Part shown: positions 52,501-61,434 of the stretch, piece by piece | Layout: each line of letters begins with the position of its first letter | How positions within the stretch are numbered: position 1 is the stretch's first letter | Origin: Rhyacichthys aspro | Lineage: Eukaryota > Chordata > Actinopteri > Gobiiformes > Rhyacichthyidae | DNA: 64,000 bases | Assembly (NCBI GenBank): GCA_036850595.1 | Contig: CM072162.1 | Coordinates: 16,607,758-16,671,757 of the forward strand | Direction: 5' to 3' | Made by a program: the position numbers and the translations under genes | The notes under the pieces: model-generated | Databases searched by the model: none | Told to the model about the DNA's origin: nothing | What the model saw: only the letters and a program-made list of their open reading frames with translations

Positions 52501-54060
52501 ACAGTGATTGAAGACGGTGGAAACACGATTTGTGCTAGAGCGGCTCAATGTCAGGGAAACATGCAATATGAGATAAATATGTTAAATATTTGATAAAGAT
52601 ATGGCCTGTGAGTTCCTCTGGCTCACTGGTGTCACTTACTGTCATACTTGGTTGCATTACAGCATGATTTAAAGCTCTAATGGGACAATAATTTCCAAAT
52701 ATGAGCATATCTCACATGGAGGACCACTGTATTTCAAGCAGCTCTAATGTGCATGTTAAGTTTAAATGCAAATGCACTACACACTTGACAATAAGTGGTC
52801 TTTTAAGTACATTTGCAGAAGCTACTCTCACCTCGTGTCTCTAATGTGGGTTTCTTATGTGCTTTGACACATCACTGGAAAATATTTGAAGATTTCTTTG
52901 TAAAACATAGAAAATAAGAAGATAAAGTCCTTATCGGGAGAGCTGCATACAGGACGGTCGTGTGACACAGCCATAAACCGCTATAAAATGTGATGGTGAA
53001 ACATTACATAGTTACTGATTGATGTGGGCTCTTCTGGCCAAGCTAGAGCTCCCAACGGTGTTTCCCTGATTGACCCATTGAGTGACCTGTGTAATTGGTC
53101 CACACAAATCACTAACCACAGAGCACAGGGGTTCCTGTCCTCTCTCTGATGAATGTGTACGGGCCGCTCTAGTCACTGATCCTTTCACAGATTACCTTCT
53201 TCCACAGATACACCTGGCCACAATTGGCCTTCGACACCGGAGCAGGCTGAAGAGGATACTGCGGCAATAATGTCTTTCAACTGTTTGTCAGCCCTGTCTT
53301 TGCCTGTGAGTCCCATGAATTAAATATGTGAGCTATAACTCTGCTTTGATTCATTCAGAATTTATCTGAGAGTTACAGTGGGTTATAAAATACAAGATCC
53401 CTTTTTGAATAAAAGCAGCCTATAGGAAAATACCACCATAATTTCACGACTGACAAAGAGAAGGTTATATATGTGGGAAAATGTGTGGTTTGAAGATTTA
53501 TAATATTATTAGGTAAGATTATTACTGTGCAATACTACAAATGAAGCACAAGTCTAATCCTGCACTTTGTAGGACACTCCCGACTAAATAACATTTTTAT
53601 TGACTAATGCATGGATTACAAATCATTGCAAAAACATGCAGATACTCGGTGGAATTCAATGCTTTTTCCAAGGCTCACATTACAAGATGTCTTTCATAGT
53701 AAGCATTTATCGAAGTGCCCTTGAGACAGACACTAGCCTTGTTAAACTGAGCCCAGTTTGCAATCCAAATGATTTATGGTACCTGCACATAGTTAGAGGA
53801 CAGTAAAACTAGCTATTAACATTTTAAAATGACATAAATCTTAATGTGTAAAGAAATAATAGTAGAGATTGTGGTCACTAGACCAGAACAAAATGCATTA
53901 GGCTGGAAGTGTCGTGGAATTGAAGCTTGTCTCTCTATAATTCTTTAATGTTGATGCTTGTGGTTGTAATGACTTATGATTATCAATATCTCTGCAGGTC
54001 ACGGTTTATGTCCACTTTTATTTTCCACCACAAAGAGCCCTTAGCTGCAGTCTTGAGTGT
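49546..54060. other. Proximal upstream region of jag1
   Basis: No gene recognised. A C10 run lies at 52263-52272. Blocks of mixed composition with AT cores at 51430-51520 (CATTACCATAATCACATTAA) and 52346-52400 (CCAATTAACCCTAATTACGC) look like candidate conserved elements. The RBPJ-like site is at 53471. Overlapping frames on both strands at 51188-51742 (up to 127 codons) have no recognisable content. Confidence 0.6.
53471..53480 (+). promoter_or_regulatory. Candidate RBPJ/Su(H) binding site upstream of jag1
   Basis: ATGTGGGAAA contains the GTGGGAA core bound by the Notch effector RBPJ, about 1 kb upstream of the jag1 start codon. Comparable cores at 8842 (TTCCCAC), 8940, 25881, 47092 and 49578 show that single matches occur by chance, so functional confidence is low. 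Confidence 0.25.
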
Positions 54061-54126
54061 ATGATTACCCTGGTATAATGCTTGAGGGGCGGGCCCGGCT
54101 CTGCCCCGCTCATGAATATGCAGCTG
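54061..54126 (+). promoter_or_regulatory. Probable jag1 core/proximal promoter
   Basis: This short GC-rich island stands about 340-400 bp upstream of the start codon in otherwise AT-rich DNA. It contains a GC box (GGGGCGGGCC, 54086-54095), a mirrored GCCCCGC block (54102-54108), a POU-type palindrome-like site (ATGAATATGCAG, 54112-54123) and an overlapping E-box CAGCTG (54121-54126). A TATA-like string (TATAATG) lies at 54074-54080. The position and composition suggest the jag1 promoter, but the transcription start cannot be fixed from sequence. Confidence is for promoter function in general, not for each site. Confidence 0.5.
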
Positions 54127-54228
54127 GAGGCTTTGGAGACACTCCCTCCTTGTTGAACTTGTGCAGTGAGCTCCTCTTCGGACCAGCAGTCACTCAGTCA
54201 GTCAGTCAGCAGTGGACTCGGCTGCCGC

Positions 54229-54243
54229 ATGGCTACTGTATAA
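54229..54243 (+). other. Upstream ORF 1 (ATG GCT ACT GTA TAA)
   Basis: A minimal four-codon upstream ORF in the same frame as jag1, terminated by TAA. Context is moderate: C at -3, G at +4. If transcribed it could lower or regulate initiation at the main ATG 222 nt downstream. Function is inferred only. Confidence 0.35.
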
Positions 54244-54331
54244 ACTTTTCTCCAACAACAAGTGGAAACTGAGGATAAGACAGAAGAGCAGGCGCCTGGA
54301 GAGTCTGAGGGACTTACGGAAGAGACTGTCT

Positions 54332-54391
54332 ATGACCCGGGGACGTGTGCTCTGCTTGTCCAAGTGTTGTTTCCCAATCGTGCATGTTTAA
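54332..54391 (+). other. Upstream ORF 2 (19 codons plus stop)
   Basis: ATG in weak context (T at -3, A at +4) opens a frame encoding MTRGRVLCLSK and eight further residues, ending in TAA. It is out of frame with jag1, ends 74 nt before the main ATG and overlaps upstream ORF 3. The peptide resembles nothing I know; any role would be through ribosome scanning or reinitiation. Confidence 0.35.
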
Positions 54392-54434
54392 ATCAGAGGA
54401 GAGCTGTGGTGCCGTGTGTCGGCCAGAAGACTAG
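54384..54434 (+). other. Upstream ORF 3 (16 codons plus stop)
   Basis: ATG in weak context (T at -3, T at +4) begins inside the end of upstream ORF 2 and ends in TAG 31 nt before the jag1 ATG. Such a short gap would make efficient reinitiation at jag1 unlikely for ribosomes that translate this frame. Inference from position only. Confidence 0.35.
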
Positions 54435-54465
54435 TACAACCGAGTGGCAACAGCAGTCCGGAGGC

Positions 54466-54522
54466 ATGGTTTTGAGACGGGGCTCAGTCCTGGCCGCCTT
54501 TTTACTCTGCTTTCTTACGAAG
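54466..54522 (+). CDS. jag1: Jagged1-type Notch ligand, coding exon 1 (start codon and signal peptide)
   Basis: This exon encodes the first 19 residues: a basic start (MVLRR) followed by a hydrophobic core (VLAAFLLCFL), a typical signal peptide for a secreted or type I membrane protein. The ATG has G at -3 and G at +4, a strong Kozak context. It is the first ATG in this frame after an in-frame TAA at 54241-54243, which fixes the start. The exon ends ACG AAG followed by a gtattt donor, phase 0. In human JAG1 exon 1 also ends in phase 0 after a lysine and the next exon starts with valine; the same K|V junction is seen here, with the fish leader eight residues shorter. Jagged1 is a single-pass ligand that activates Notch receptors on neighbouring cells. 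The signal sequence alone would not identify the gene; the assignment rests on exons 2-4. Confidence 0.93.
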
Positions 54523-54801
54523 GTATTTGCATTTTACTCCGTGGATCTGTGTTGTTTGATTTTTTCCTCAGTGGCATGTGTCACCCAATAAAACGCGGCT
54601 AAGCTAACATTACATGAACATGCCTCGTGTATAATTGTTGTGCTAGCTTTCCTAAAGTCGTATTTCAAAGCAGCAGCGCGCACTCCGGGGACTGTCCACT
54701 AGTGCCGTGTTTAATTTAACGATCACTTATAAAATAAAATCTGTGAGAAATGCTGAAATGTGTATGATTTGCAGTTTAACTCACTCTTGTGTCTTCAACA
54801 G
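54523..54801 (+). other. jag1 intron 1 (279 bp)
   Basis: A short phase-0 intron with a gtattt donor and a pyrimidine-containing acceptor (cttgtgtcttcaacag). The reading frame runs on into the intron for 23 sense codons and then stops at TAA, so retention would give only a signal peptide with a short unrelated tail. No internal feature was recognised. Confidence 0.85.
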
Positions 54802-55107
54802 GTGTCAGAGGGGTCTGGACAATTCGAGCTGCAGATCTTATCGATGCACAATGCAAACGGGGAGCTGCACAGCGGCTTGTGTTGTGATGGCACACGGAAC
54901 ACGGCGGATAGAAAATGCACAAGGGACGAGTGCGACACGTTTTTTAAAGTTTGCCTGAAGGAATATCAGTCGAGAGTTTCAGCTGCGGGGCCCTGCAGCT
55001 TCGGAATGGGATCTACGCCTGTCCTGGGAGGGAATACGTTTACTTTCAAGAGCTCTGTCAGGAATGACAAATCCCGGATAGTTTTGCCCTTCAGTTTTGC
55101 CTGGCCG
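54802..55107 (+). CDS. jag1: Jagged1-type Notch ligand, exon 2 (N-terminal C2-like/MNNL domain)
   Basis: A 306-nt exon (102 codons, residues 20-121) flanked by a tcttcaacag acceptor and a gtgagt donor, both in phase 0. The length equals human JAG1 exon 2. The translation carries the Notch-ligand N-terminal domain: GQFELQILSM, then NANGELHSG, CCDGTRN, RKCTRDECDTFFKVCLKEY, GPCSFG, PVLGGNTF and ending IVLPFSFAWP. Six cysteines (46, 47, 58, 63, 70, 84) match the family pattern. In known structures this domain has a C2 fold and helps position the ligand at membranes and the receptor. Details such as KCTRDECDT, SRIVLPFSFAWP and the absence of the long insertion seen in Jagged2 point to Jagged1 rather than Jagged2. 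Which teleost duplicate it is (jag1a or jag1b) cannot be settled here. Confidence 0.97.
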
Positions 55108-58100
55108 GTGAGTTGGAGACTAAAACAACTCGTTGTGTGCGTCTCGACGGGCTTCTTCAAACGAAAAAAGAGAAAATGTCTGTTTGCAGGGCAGTTCAGA
55201 GCAATTACCTTGTGTCAGTCACCCACCTCGACCCCAAACCCACCTCGACAGAAAGCACAACAAACAAAGAATGCACTTTTCTTTTGGTAGTTAGCTCTTT
55301 GTGAATTATCCTTTTGAGGAAGGACCCCCTGGTCTCCTAATTTTCTGCATCAATTTAACCAGGTGCTGTTGGTATTTCTCTTTTCAGGCCCAGGCCTGTC
55401 TTTTCTGCTTTTAAAACACTTTGCATATTAGACAGGTCTAAAACATGAACAAATACAACTAAGCAACAGGAACAAGGCCTAGATTAAGGATCATGTAAAC
55501 CAGCGGACAGCCATTAGCATGAACACACCAACCTCATCAGATACTCTCTAAATACTTTGTAGTCTTCTGCCATAAGCTGCATATAACCCAGTCAAAAATG
55601 TAGCCTCCCCCTTCAGGTCAGCTCTTGTGTGAGGAGTTGAGTGAGCAGCTCTCTCACACGTTTCTCTGCTTCTGCGTCTCTGGCAGAGCGTCCAGTAGAA
55701 AGCACTGTAACGTCTGAGTGAAAACTTCTCATTTCCCTCAGTGTCAGCTCTTCTTCGTGGGTAAATAAATGAGGCTGACATGCCTGTGGGAGCGTGGTTG
55801 TAGGTCTGTGAGAGAAGATTTGCCATGGAGCACATTTCAGTGTAGTGAAAAGTACGCTCACTCTATACTCTGTAACCCTGCAGCTTGGCCCAAAGCCTCC
55901 TCCAGTGCCTGATGGGTCTGTGGGACAGTGCGCTGGTGTGTGTTCGGTCTCATCAAAGCTATTTTTTATCCACTTTTGACTTAAGTTCTTGAACTTTTTA
56001 TTTTTGTGCATAATTTTAGACTTAAACTGTCAGGAGAAATGCAGAGTGTTAAAGATCGTTGTAGACTTGCATGTCTTGGATTCGTTGTGCCGTTCCCTAA
56101 GTTGTTCCCAGCTTTAGCAGAGGGGGCAGAACAGATCATTTAGTCTGGTTTTCCCCCATGATCTGATCAGGCAGCAGAACAATGTTCTCGGCAGGGTAGC
56201 ATGCAATCTGATAGGGGCAGGATTTTTTTTATTTGCTCTCCACTTAGACACTGGCGCCTCACACCTTTTAAAAAGACAAAAGTTTCTGTTTATGTGTGCT
56301 CTATGGTAACCTTTAGCTGGCATAAATGCTTAGTGCCAGATTAGTTTCATGTTAAGCGGTGAAAATCGTTTCTTGTTGAAAAAAACATTTGTTGACATTG
56401 AAATATGACACGGTGGAAGTATTGCAGCCTTTAGGACGACTGTAGCTGTGCGCACTCTGCTGTAATGACACATTGATTACACCTTCTCAAAATGTCCTAC
56501 AGCAGACTGTCAAACTCAAGGCCCAAGGGCTAAATCGGGCCCTTTGTAATTGTTCGACCAGTCTGCAAATACATGAAGCTCATAATACTGACACTACAGC
56601 GACAAAAAAAGACAAAACCACCCAAACTAAATATCGAACCAAAGTAGGCCTATAAAAACTAAATGACCCAAAAGAACAAAACCACCCCGACAAATAACTT
56701 GAAGCAATTTCATGCACATGGGACTATTTTGAAAAGATAGTTTATGACCACTATGTTTGGCACTTTTGTTTTGTTTGGGATGTTGTGTGTCACTGCTGTC
56801 CTACGGTTTGTTTTAAGATATCACCCGTTGACAATATCAGGTTTGAGAATAGGTTTTACAAAATGTCCAGTAGTGGGACAGAAAAGAGCCGCTCATTGCA
56901 TTCCCTCGTCCTTTTATCCGAGAGCTTTACTTGAGTGCACATTAACAATCGTCAGGTTAGGTATGATATCACTCTTTGTCCTTTTCATCAGTTGATTGGC
57001 TGTTGTGGACAGATGGCAGTGTAGTGCAATTGGGTTGTTGGGTGCTCCGAGTTCATGAAGCTGTCCCCCCCTCTTCGGTCTCTCTTGTGAGCTGCATGAA
57101 GTTGGCCTCTTGTCCAGGCCAAGGGCTTTGTTTAAGTCACGCTCGGTTGGACCTCAGGCATTTCATCGCTTTAACCTTGCCACCCACAGTAACTGCTGCA
57201 CTTAATGAGGCTACACACATGTGCTCATTTCAGGTAGGGCGACAGCCAGGCCTCCAGCTGGACACCGTCGGCTGGACATCTTCAACATGTTGGCGTTTTG
57301 GTATAATACTGCTCTGATGGTTTATGTATAGATGGTTACTTTTATATTAGAGTGTGGGCCCAGCTACCACACTGAAGCAGCCCCTCACAAAAGTGTATCA
57401 AGCTGGGACAATGGGGTGCCCTCAGTGACTACAGTGAGGATTACGGAGCATAATAGAGGCAGTGCAGCTGTAATGCCAGTGCAGGGCAAGCAACAGGAAG
57501 CAGTTGTATTAGACTCAGCACTGATGAAGCTTGCTCTCCAATTGGACAATTTCTCCACACAGTCTCCTCAATTTTTTCCTTTTAAAAATCTAAAATCTTT
57601 TGTAACTCAACTTTTGTGGCGGTTTATAAACAGCAAAATCTGTTAGAGATCTGTTCTTTATTGAGTAACTTTTTGACATCACAATAAAATCTAAATGGCG
57701 TGGCGCCTTACTTCTTTAAAGATCGGTCGTAATAATTTACAGCACTGGCGTCGGTATTTAGATGTTGCACACCTTTGACATGATGATGATAGACCTTTTG
57801 ACAAGTCATAGCCCTCTGAGAACCAACATCAGGTACGTTCTGAATCAGTCGACTTAACCTTTAGGGTAAGTGTTGCTGGCAGCTGTGAAAGTAATGACAT
57901 GTTTTCTTTTATATTGTCTCCTCTGATGTGGCAGTTAAGTGCAAATTACTCGACTGAAAGAAGGGGGTAGAAGTATTTGTCCTTTTATTTCAGCTTTGCC
58001 AACAGCTTCTTGTGGTGGAAAGCGTGTTGTTATATAATAACTTGTGATGTGTCACTGCCTTTGAGCCCTATGGAGCCGTGACATGCATAGAAACACCTAT

Positions 58101-61100
58101 AATTGGGATAATCTCTGGTGTTTTTGTTTTTCCATATGCTTAGTGACCCTTGGAGACAGATGTCTGATTGTTTATCTAAATGGTTTGATACAGCTTTCAT
58201 TTTTCATTCCTGGCCTGTGTCTTATTCTTGTTTGACTTGTGACAGATCCAAAATCAGTTTGCTAAGTTTTTGTTTGGATTGGCAAAAGCTGAGATTTCTT
58301 TATTGGGGTTAGGTTATCCTAGTTGATGTACCTATACAGAATAGTCATTGTTCAAGAGTCTTTCTCCAGAGCATGTTTGGATGGAAATCTCTCAGCAAAC
58401 AATGCATTCCTTCCTTCCAGTCCATCATTAGAGCCCAGTAGCTTTGAGGTGATTAGAAGAGTTGTCTTTTCATGACTAGTTTTATGGCAAACAGGGTGTG
58501 TTACTGAGCAGTATTAATCACTGGGCAGATTTCAGTTGATAGCGTTGAATTGATTGACTCAGGAAAACTGATAGAGAGGGTCAACATTTCTTTGTTTACA
58601 TTTGCTCTGTGCCGAGTGTAGCGAGACCAGTCTAATCTGTTTTGTGTTGGGCTCTGTTTAGACCTTTGGCTCTTGCTTTTTGCCTCGAGTCATAGAAACA
58701 TACCTCTCCTCTCTTTTGGAATCCATTTTCTGTCGAGGGCTGGACAAGAGGCCTGTGTATGTGTGTATTGGGAAAATTCCCCTAGTAAGAGGATTCAATA
58801 GTGTTCTTTGGCAGGACTGTGCGATTCGAACTGGAATGATCCTTATCGCTGATGTTACATGTCTGTTGGACAGTGTCTGTTTGGCCGGGGAAGATAAGAA
58901 GACATATGGCCACACTTATTGCACTTGGACTTGTGTGTTGTGCGTGTGAGAGAGAGTCCTCTGTAGTTCAAAGAGAAGTTGTGAGTCAGCTGGGAGCCTG
59001 GGAAAAGTGAACCTGGCACTGGCAGACGGTTCCAGGCTGATAACACTGAGGAGTTATGGAGTGTTAGTGAATGGGGAGGCAGGCTGTATCTCTCTTTCTG
59101 GAAGCAGTTATTTTGTTGAAAAACCAAACATACCAATAATAAGGGGCTACTTATTAAACCAAGACAATTTAGAGCCCTCTGACATGTCTGTTTGATAACA
59201 CAATCTTCAGTGTGAATTCAGCTGGATGTAAATAGTTATTAATGTAACCACATAGAAACATGCCAATACTTCAAACTGTATAATTAGTGTCTAAAATGGT
59301 TATTGAATATCGCTAAAACCAAAGAACAGTCAGCTCTTGTATCTTTATGATGATAAAGCAGAAATAATAACTTTATCAGTCAATGGTGGGGATCACACTG
59401 CTGCAATATTTCCCAAGTCGAAACAAGTCTAAATCATGCAAGATATGGGCGTGTTGTGTCTTTGTAGACACCAGCCAATAACCCATTAATCGTTATGTGT
59501 TATGACAGCAGTCCATTGCCAAAGTGATATATGATTATTTTTCGCTCTCTCTCCTGGTGAGAAGTTTCACTGTGTATAGCAGGTGTACCCAGTGTTTGGG
59601 TGTTTTGGCAGAGGTCCCTTTGTTTCTTTAGAGTCACCGCCTAAATGATGACGTGCCTTTTCAAAAAACTCAAACTGTTAAAAGTTCACTTAAAGGTTAC
59701 TAAACTATGATGCATCCAAATTAAGACATACCTTCCCCTTCTGATAGTTGTCACTTACTGGATACATGATGCAATGATTATCAGAGTAAGATTTTGAAAA
59801 AACACAATATTCAGTGCATTGTGATTTTCCAGATGACTTCCTGTTTTTGAGACTTTGTCACATATGTGGGATTTATAGGCTGACCCTCCCAAATAATTTT
59901 GCACAGACGCGAGATGCTTCACAAGCACAGAACAAATGGTGAAATCCCCCTTATTCTCAAAGCTCCATGTATTTGTCTTCACAGCAGAGGCATTTGCTGG
60001 CTAAGCATAAGCACTAGGCCTGAACCTGATACTCTTTAATGCTTGAAGGGGAACCAGAGGCCTCGTGTTCTTGGTGTTAATATAGCAAGCTGTAAGTTGT
60101 GTTGTAGTGCGCAATGATGAGGTATCATGTTGCCAAATGACTCAGTTACTCAAGCTCTGTGTCGAGTAATTATAGCCAATTGTGAGTCAGAAAACTCTGT
60201 AAAGACGGTGCAGCTGATGAGTGCTGTATAATATATTGTAGCTTCTCTGATTACAGTGGAATACTGGCACAGGATGAGACAAATGTCTCTTGAAAAGGTG
60301 GAAAGCCTGAGAAAACAAAGTAAAGCGCTGAAAAAATGTTAAGGAATGAGTCATGCCCTTTCCTTTTTGTAGAAAGTGAACAGGGGTTTTCCTTTAAGCA
60401 GGTCTGTTTACCGTGAAGTCATTGCTGCTAAAGGGAGTCATGGTGGCTCTGTCGAATTTCTGACATGCCTCAGAGCAGAACCGTTTGGAGCAGGGATGTG
60501 AAAGAGGAGTTTCTATTGGATGCTCGAGCAGTGCAAGCTACTTGTCACCATTGCATACTTTCTTTCTGACTCTAGCGTGCGCGTCCACAAACACATTGTT
60601 CGCTTCCCCGTGACTGAGGCACAGGGCAGTGTGAATGTGTAAGGCGATACTGGTGTGAGCGCTACCGACCCCGAATCAGACAAAGCGTTTCAGGAGTGCT
60701 GAAATCAAGACAGGCCCTCCAGAGTGTAGCTCATTCAGTCTGCCTCTCTGCCCCCTTGGCCCTGCCATTTCCCCCTTTCTTTTGTCCCACCATTCATTTC
60801 ATATACTCTAGATTCCTGGATCTTAAATTTTCTGCCTCAAAGATAGTTTTTGCTTTTCTGTAAGAGGCCTACAAATGAGCATGAAATTGGAAAACCCATA
60901 CACATTGTAAAACAGTACTTTCTGAGAATATTGGAAATCTTCCACTGACTCCTCTCACCACATTTCATAAACATGTGGAAAAACTGTATTTAGGAAAAAC
61001 TGTTACCGTGGCTAAGATGAAGACATGTTTTTGGCATTTCAGCCTAAAGGATCCTTTTTCTGTGCACTACGTTTTTATTTTGACTGCCCATTACTCAAGA

Positions 61101-61382
61101 GATTGTCTTGAGCAGCTTTACTAGAGTATTTTGGTTTATCAGAATTCTCCAAACCACTCTTAGTGCTCCTGATGTCATATGGCATTAGCCAATAAAGTTA
61201 ATGTTTTTATCTATTTTTCATTCTTGTACAACATAGTTAAATGTGATGACACCTTTTTATCAACACTGCACCATGTTAGACTGTAGTATCCATTAATTTG
61301 CATGGTCCCTAACAAGTACAAGAGGCTGGAAGATCTATTCCCTCACAGCTGACACATGTTGTATCTCTCTTGTCTTCCCCAG
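55108..61382 (+). other. jag1 intron 2 (6275 bp)
   Basis: A phase-0 intron with a gtgagt donor and a strong polypyrimidine acceptor. Apart from the hAT-like element at 56495-56806, I recognised nothing definite. The open frames on both strands here (up to 132 codons) do not look like known proteins and lack splice-consistent partners. Long first introns of developmental genes often hold enhancers, but I cannot point to one with confidence. Confidence 0.85.
56495..56806. mobile_element. Degenerate hAT-like non-autonomous element in jag1 intron 2
   Basis: The left end (from 56503) reads CAGACTGTCAAACTCAAGG and continues GCCC, GGGCTAAATC, GGGCCC, closely resembling a terminal-inverted-repeat family widespread in animal hAT transposons. 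The right end (to 56798) reads GTGTGTCACTGCTG, a weaker inverted match. The element is flanked by TCCTACAG (56495-56502) and TCCTACGG (56799-56806), an 8-bp direct repeat with one mismatch, the duplication length expected of hAT insertion. The 296-bp interior has no transposase coding and is A/C-rich, so it is a dead MITE-type copy. Right-end assignment is the uncertain part. Confidence 0.6.
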
Positions 61383-61434
61383 AGGTCCTACACTTTGATA
61401 GTGGAAGCCTTGGACTTCAGCAACGAAACCAGTG
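61383..61434 (+). CDS. jag1: Jagged1-type Notch ligand, exon 3
   Basis: A 52-nt exon encoding RSYTLIVEALDFSNETS (residues 122-138) plus the first base of codon 139. It has a long pyrimidine tract before the acceptor (tgtcttccccag) and a gtgagt donor. Both the 52-nt length and the phase change from 0 to 1 equal human JAG1 exon 3. It continues the C2-like domain. The sequon N135-E-T137 sits where human JAG1 carries a conserved N-glycosylation site. Residue 131 is leucine where human JAG1 and JAG2 have tryptophan (VEAW), a substitution in an otherwise highly conserved strand. The exon is isolated by a 6.3-kb intron upstream and a 2.2-kb intron downstream, so an ORF-based search would miss it without the exon-phase logic. 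Confidence 0.95.

Larger units (their letters stand above)
54127..54465 (+). other. Presumed jag1 5' untranslated leader
   Basis: The interval between the GC-rich promoter and the strong-Kozak ATG shows no splice signals that would clearly interrupt it and is most simply the 5' leader. It holds an imperfect CAGT microsatellite (54187-54209; three perfect units at 54195-54206) and three short upstream ORFs, listed separately. An in-frame TAA at 54241-54243 closes the main frame upstream, and no in-frame ATG lies between it and 54466. The real 5' end is unknown, so the upper part may be promoter rather than transcript. Confidence 0.5.

Noticed and set aside
54262..54465. In-frame extension of jag1 upstream of the ATG
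   Set aside because: The frame is open from GTG at 54262, but there is no ATG before 54466, which has a strong context and is followed at once by a good signal peptide.
55613..56011. 132-codon antisense frame inside jag1 intron 2
   Set aside because: No domain recognised and overlapped by another antisense frame in a different phase; no evidence of a nested gene.
58801..58860. T-arm-like sequence on the minus strand (AGTTCGAATCGCAC)
   Set aside because: No matching A-box, anticodon arm or acceptor stem at the right distance; not a tRNA gene.
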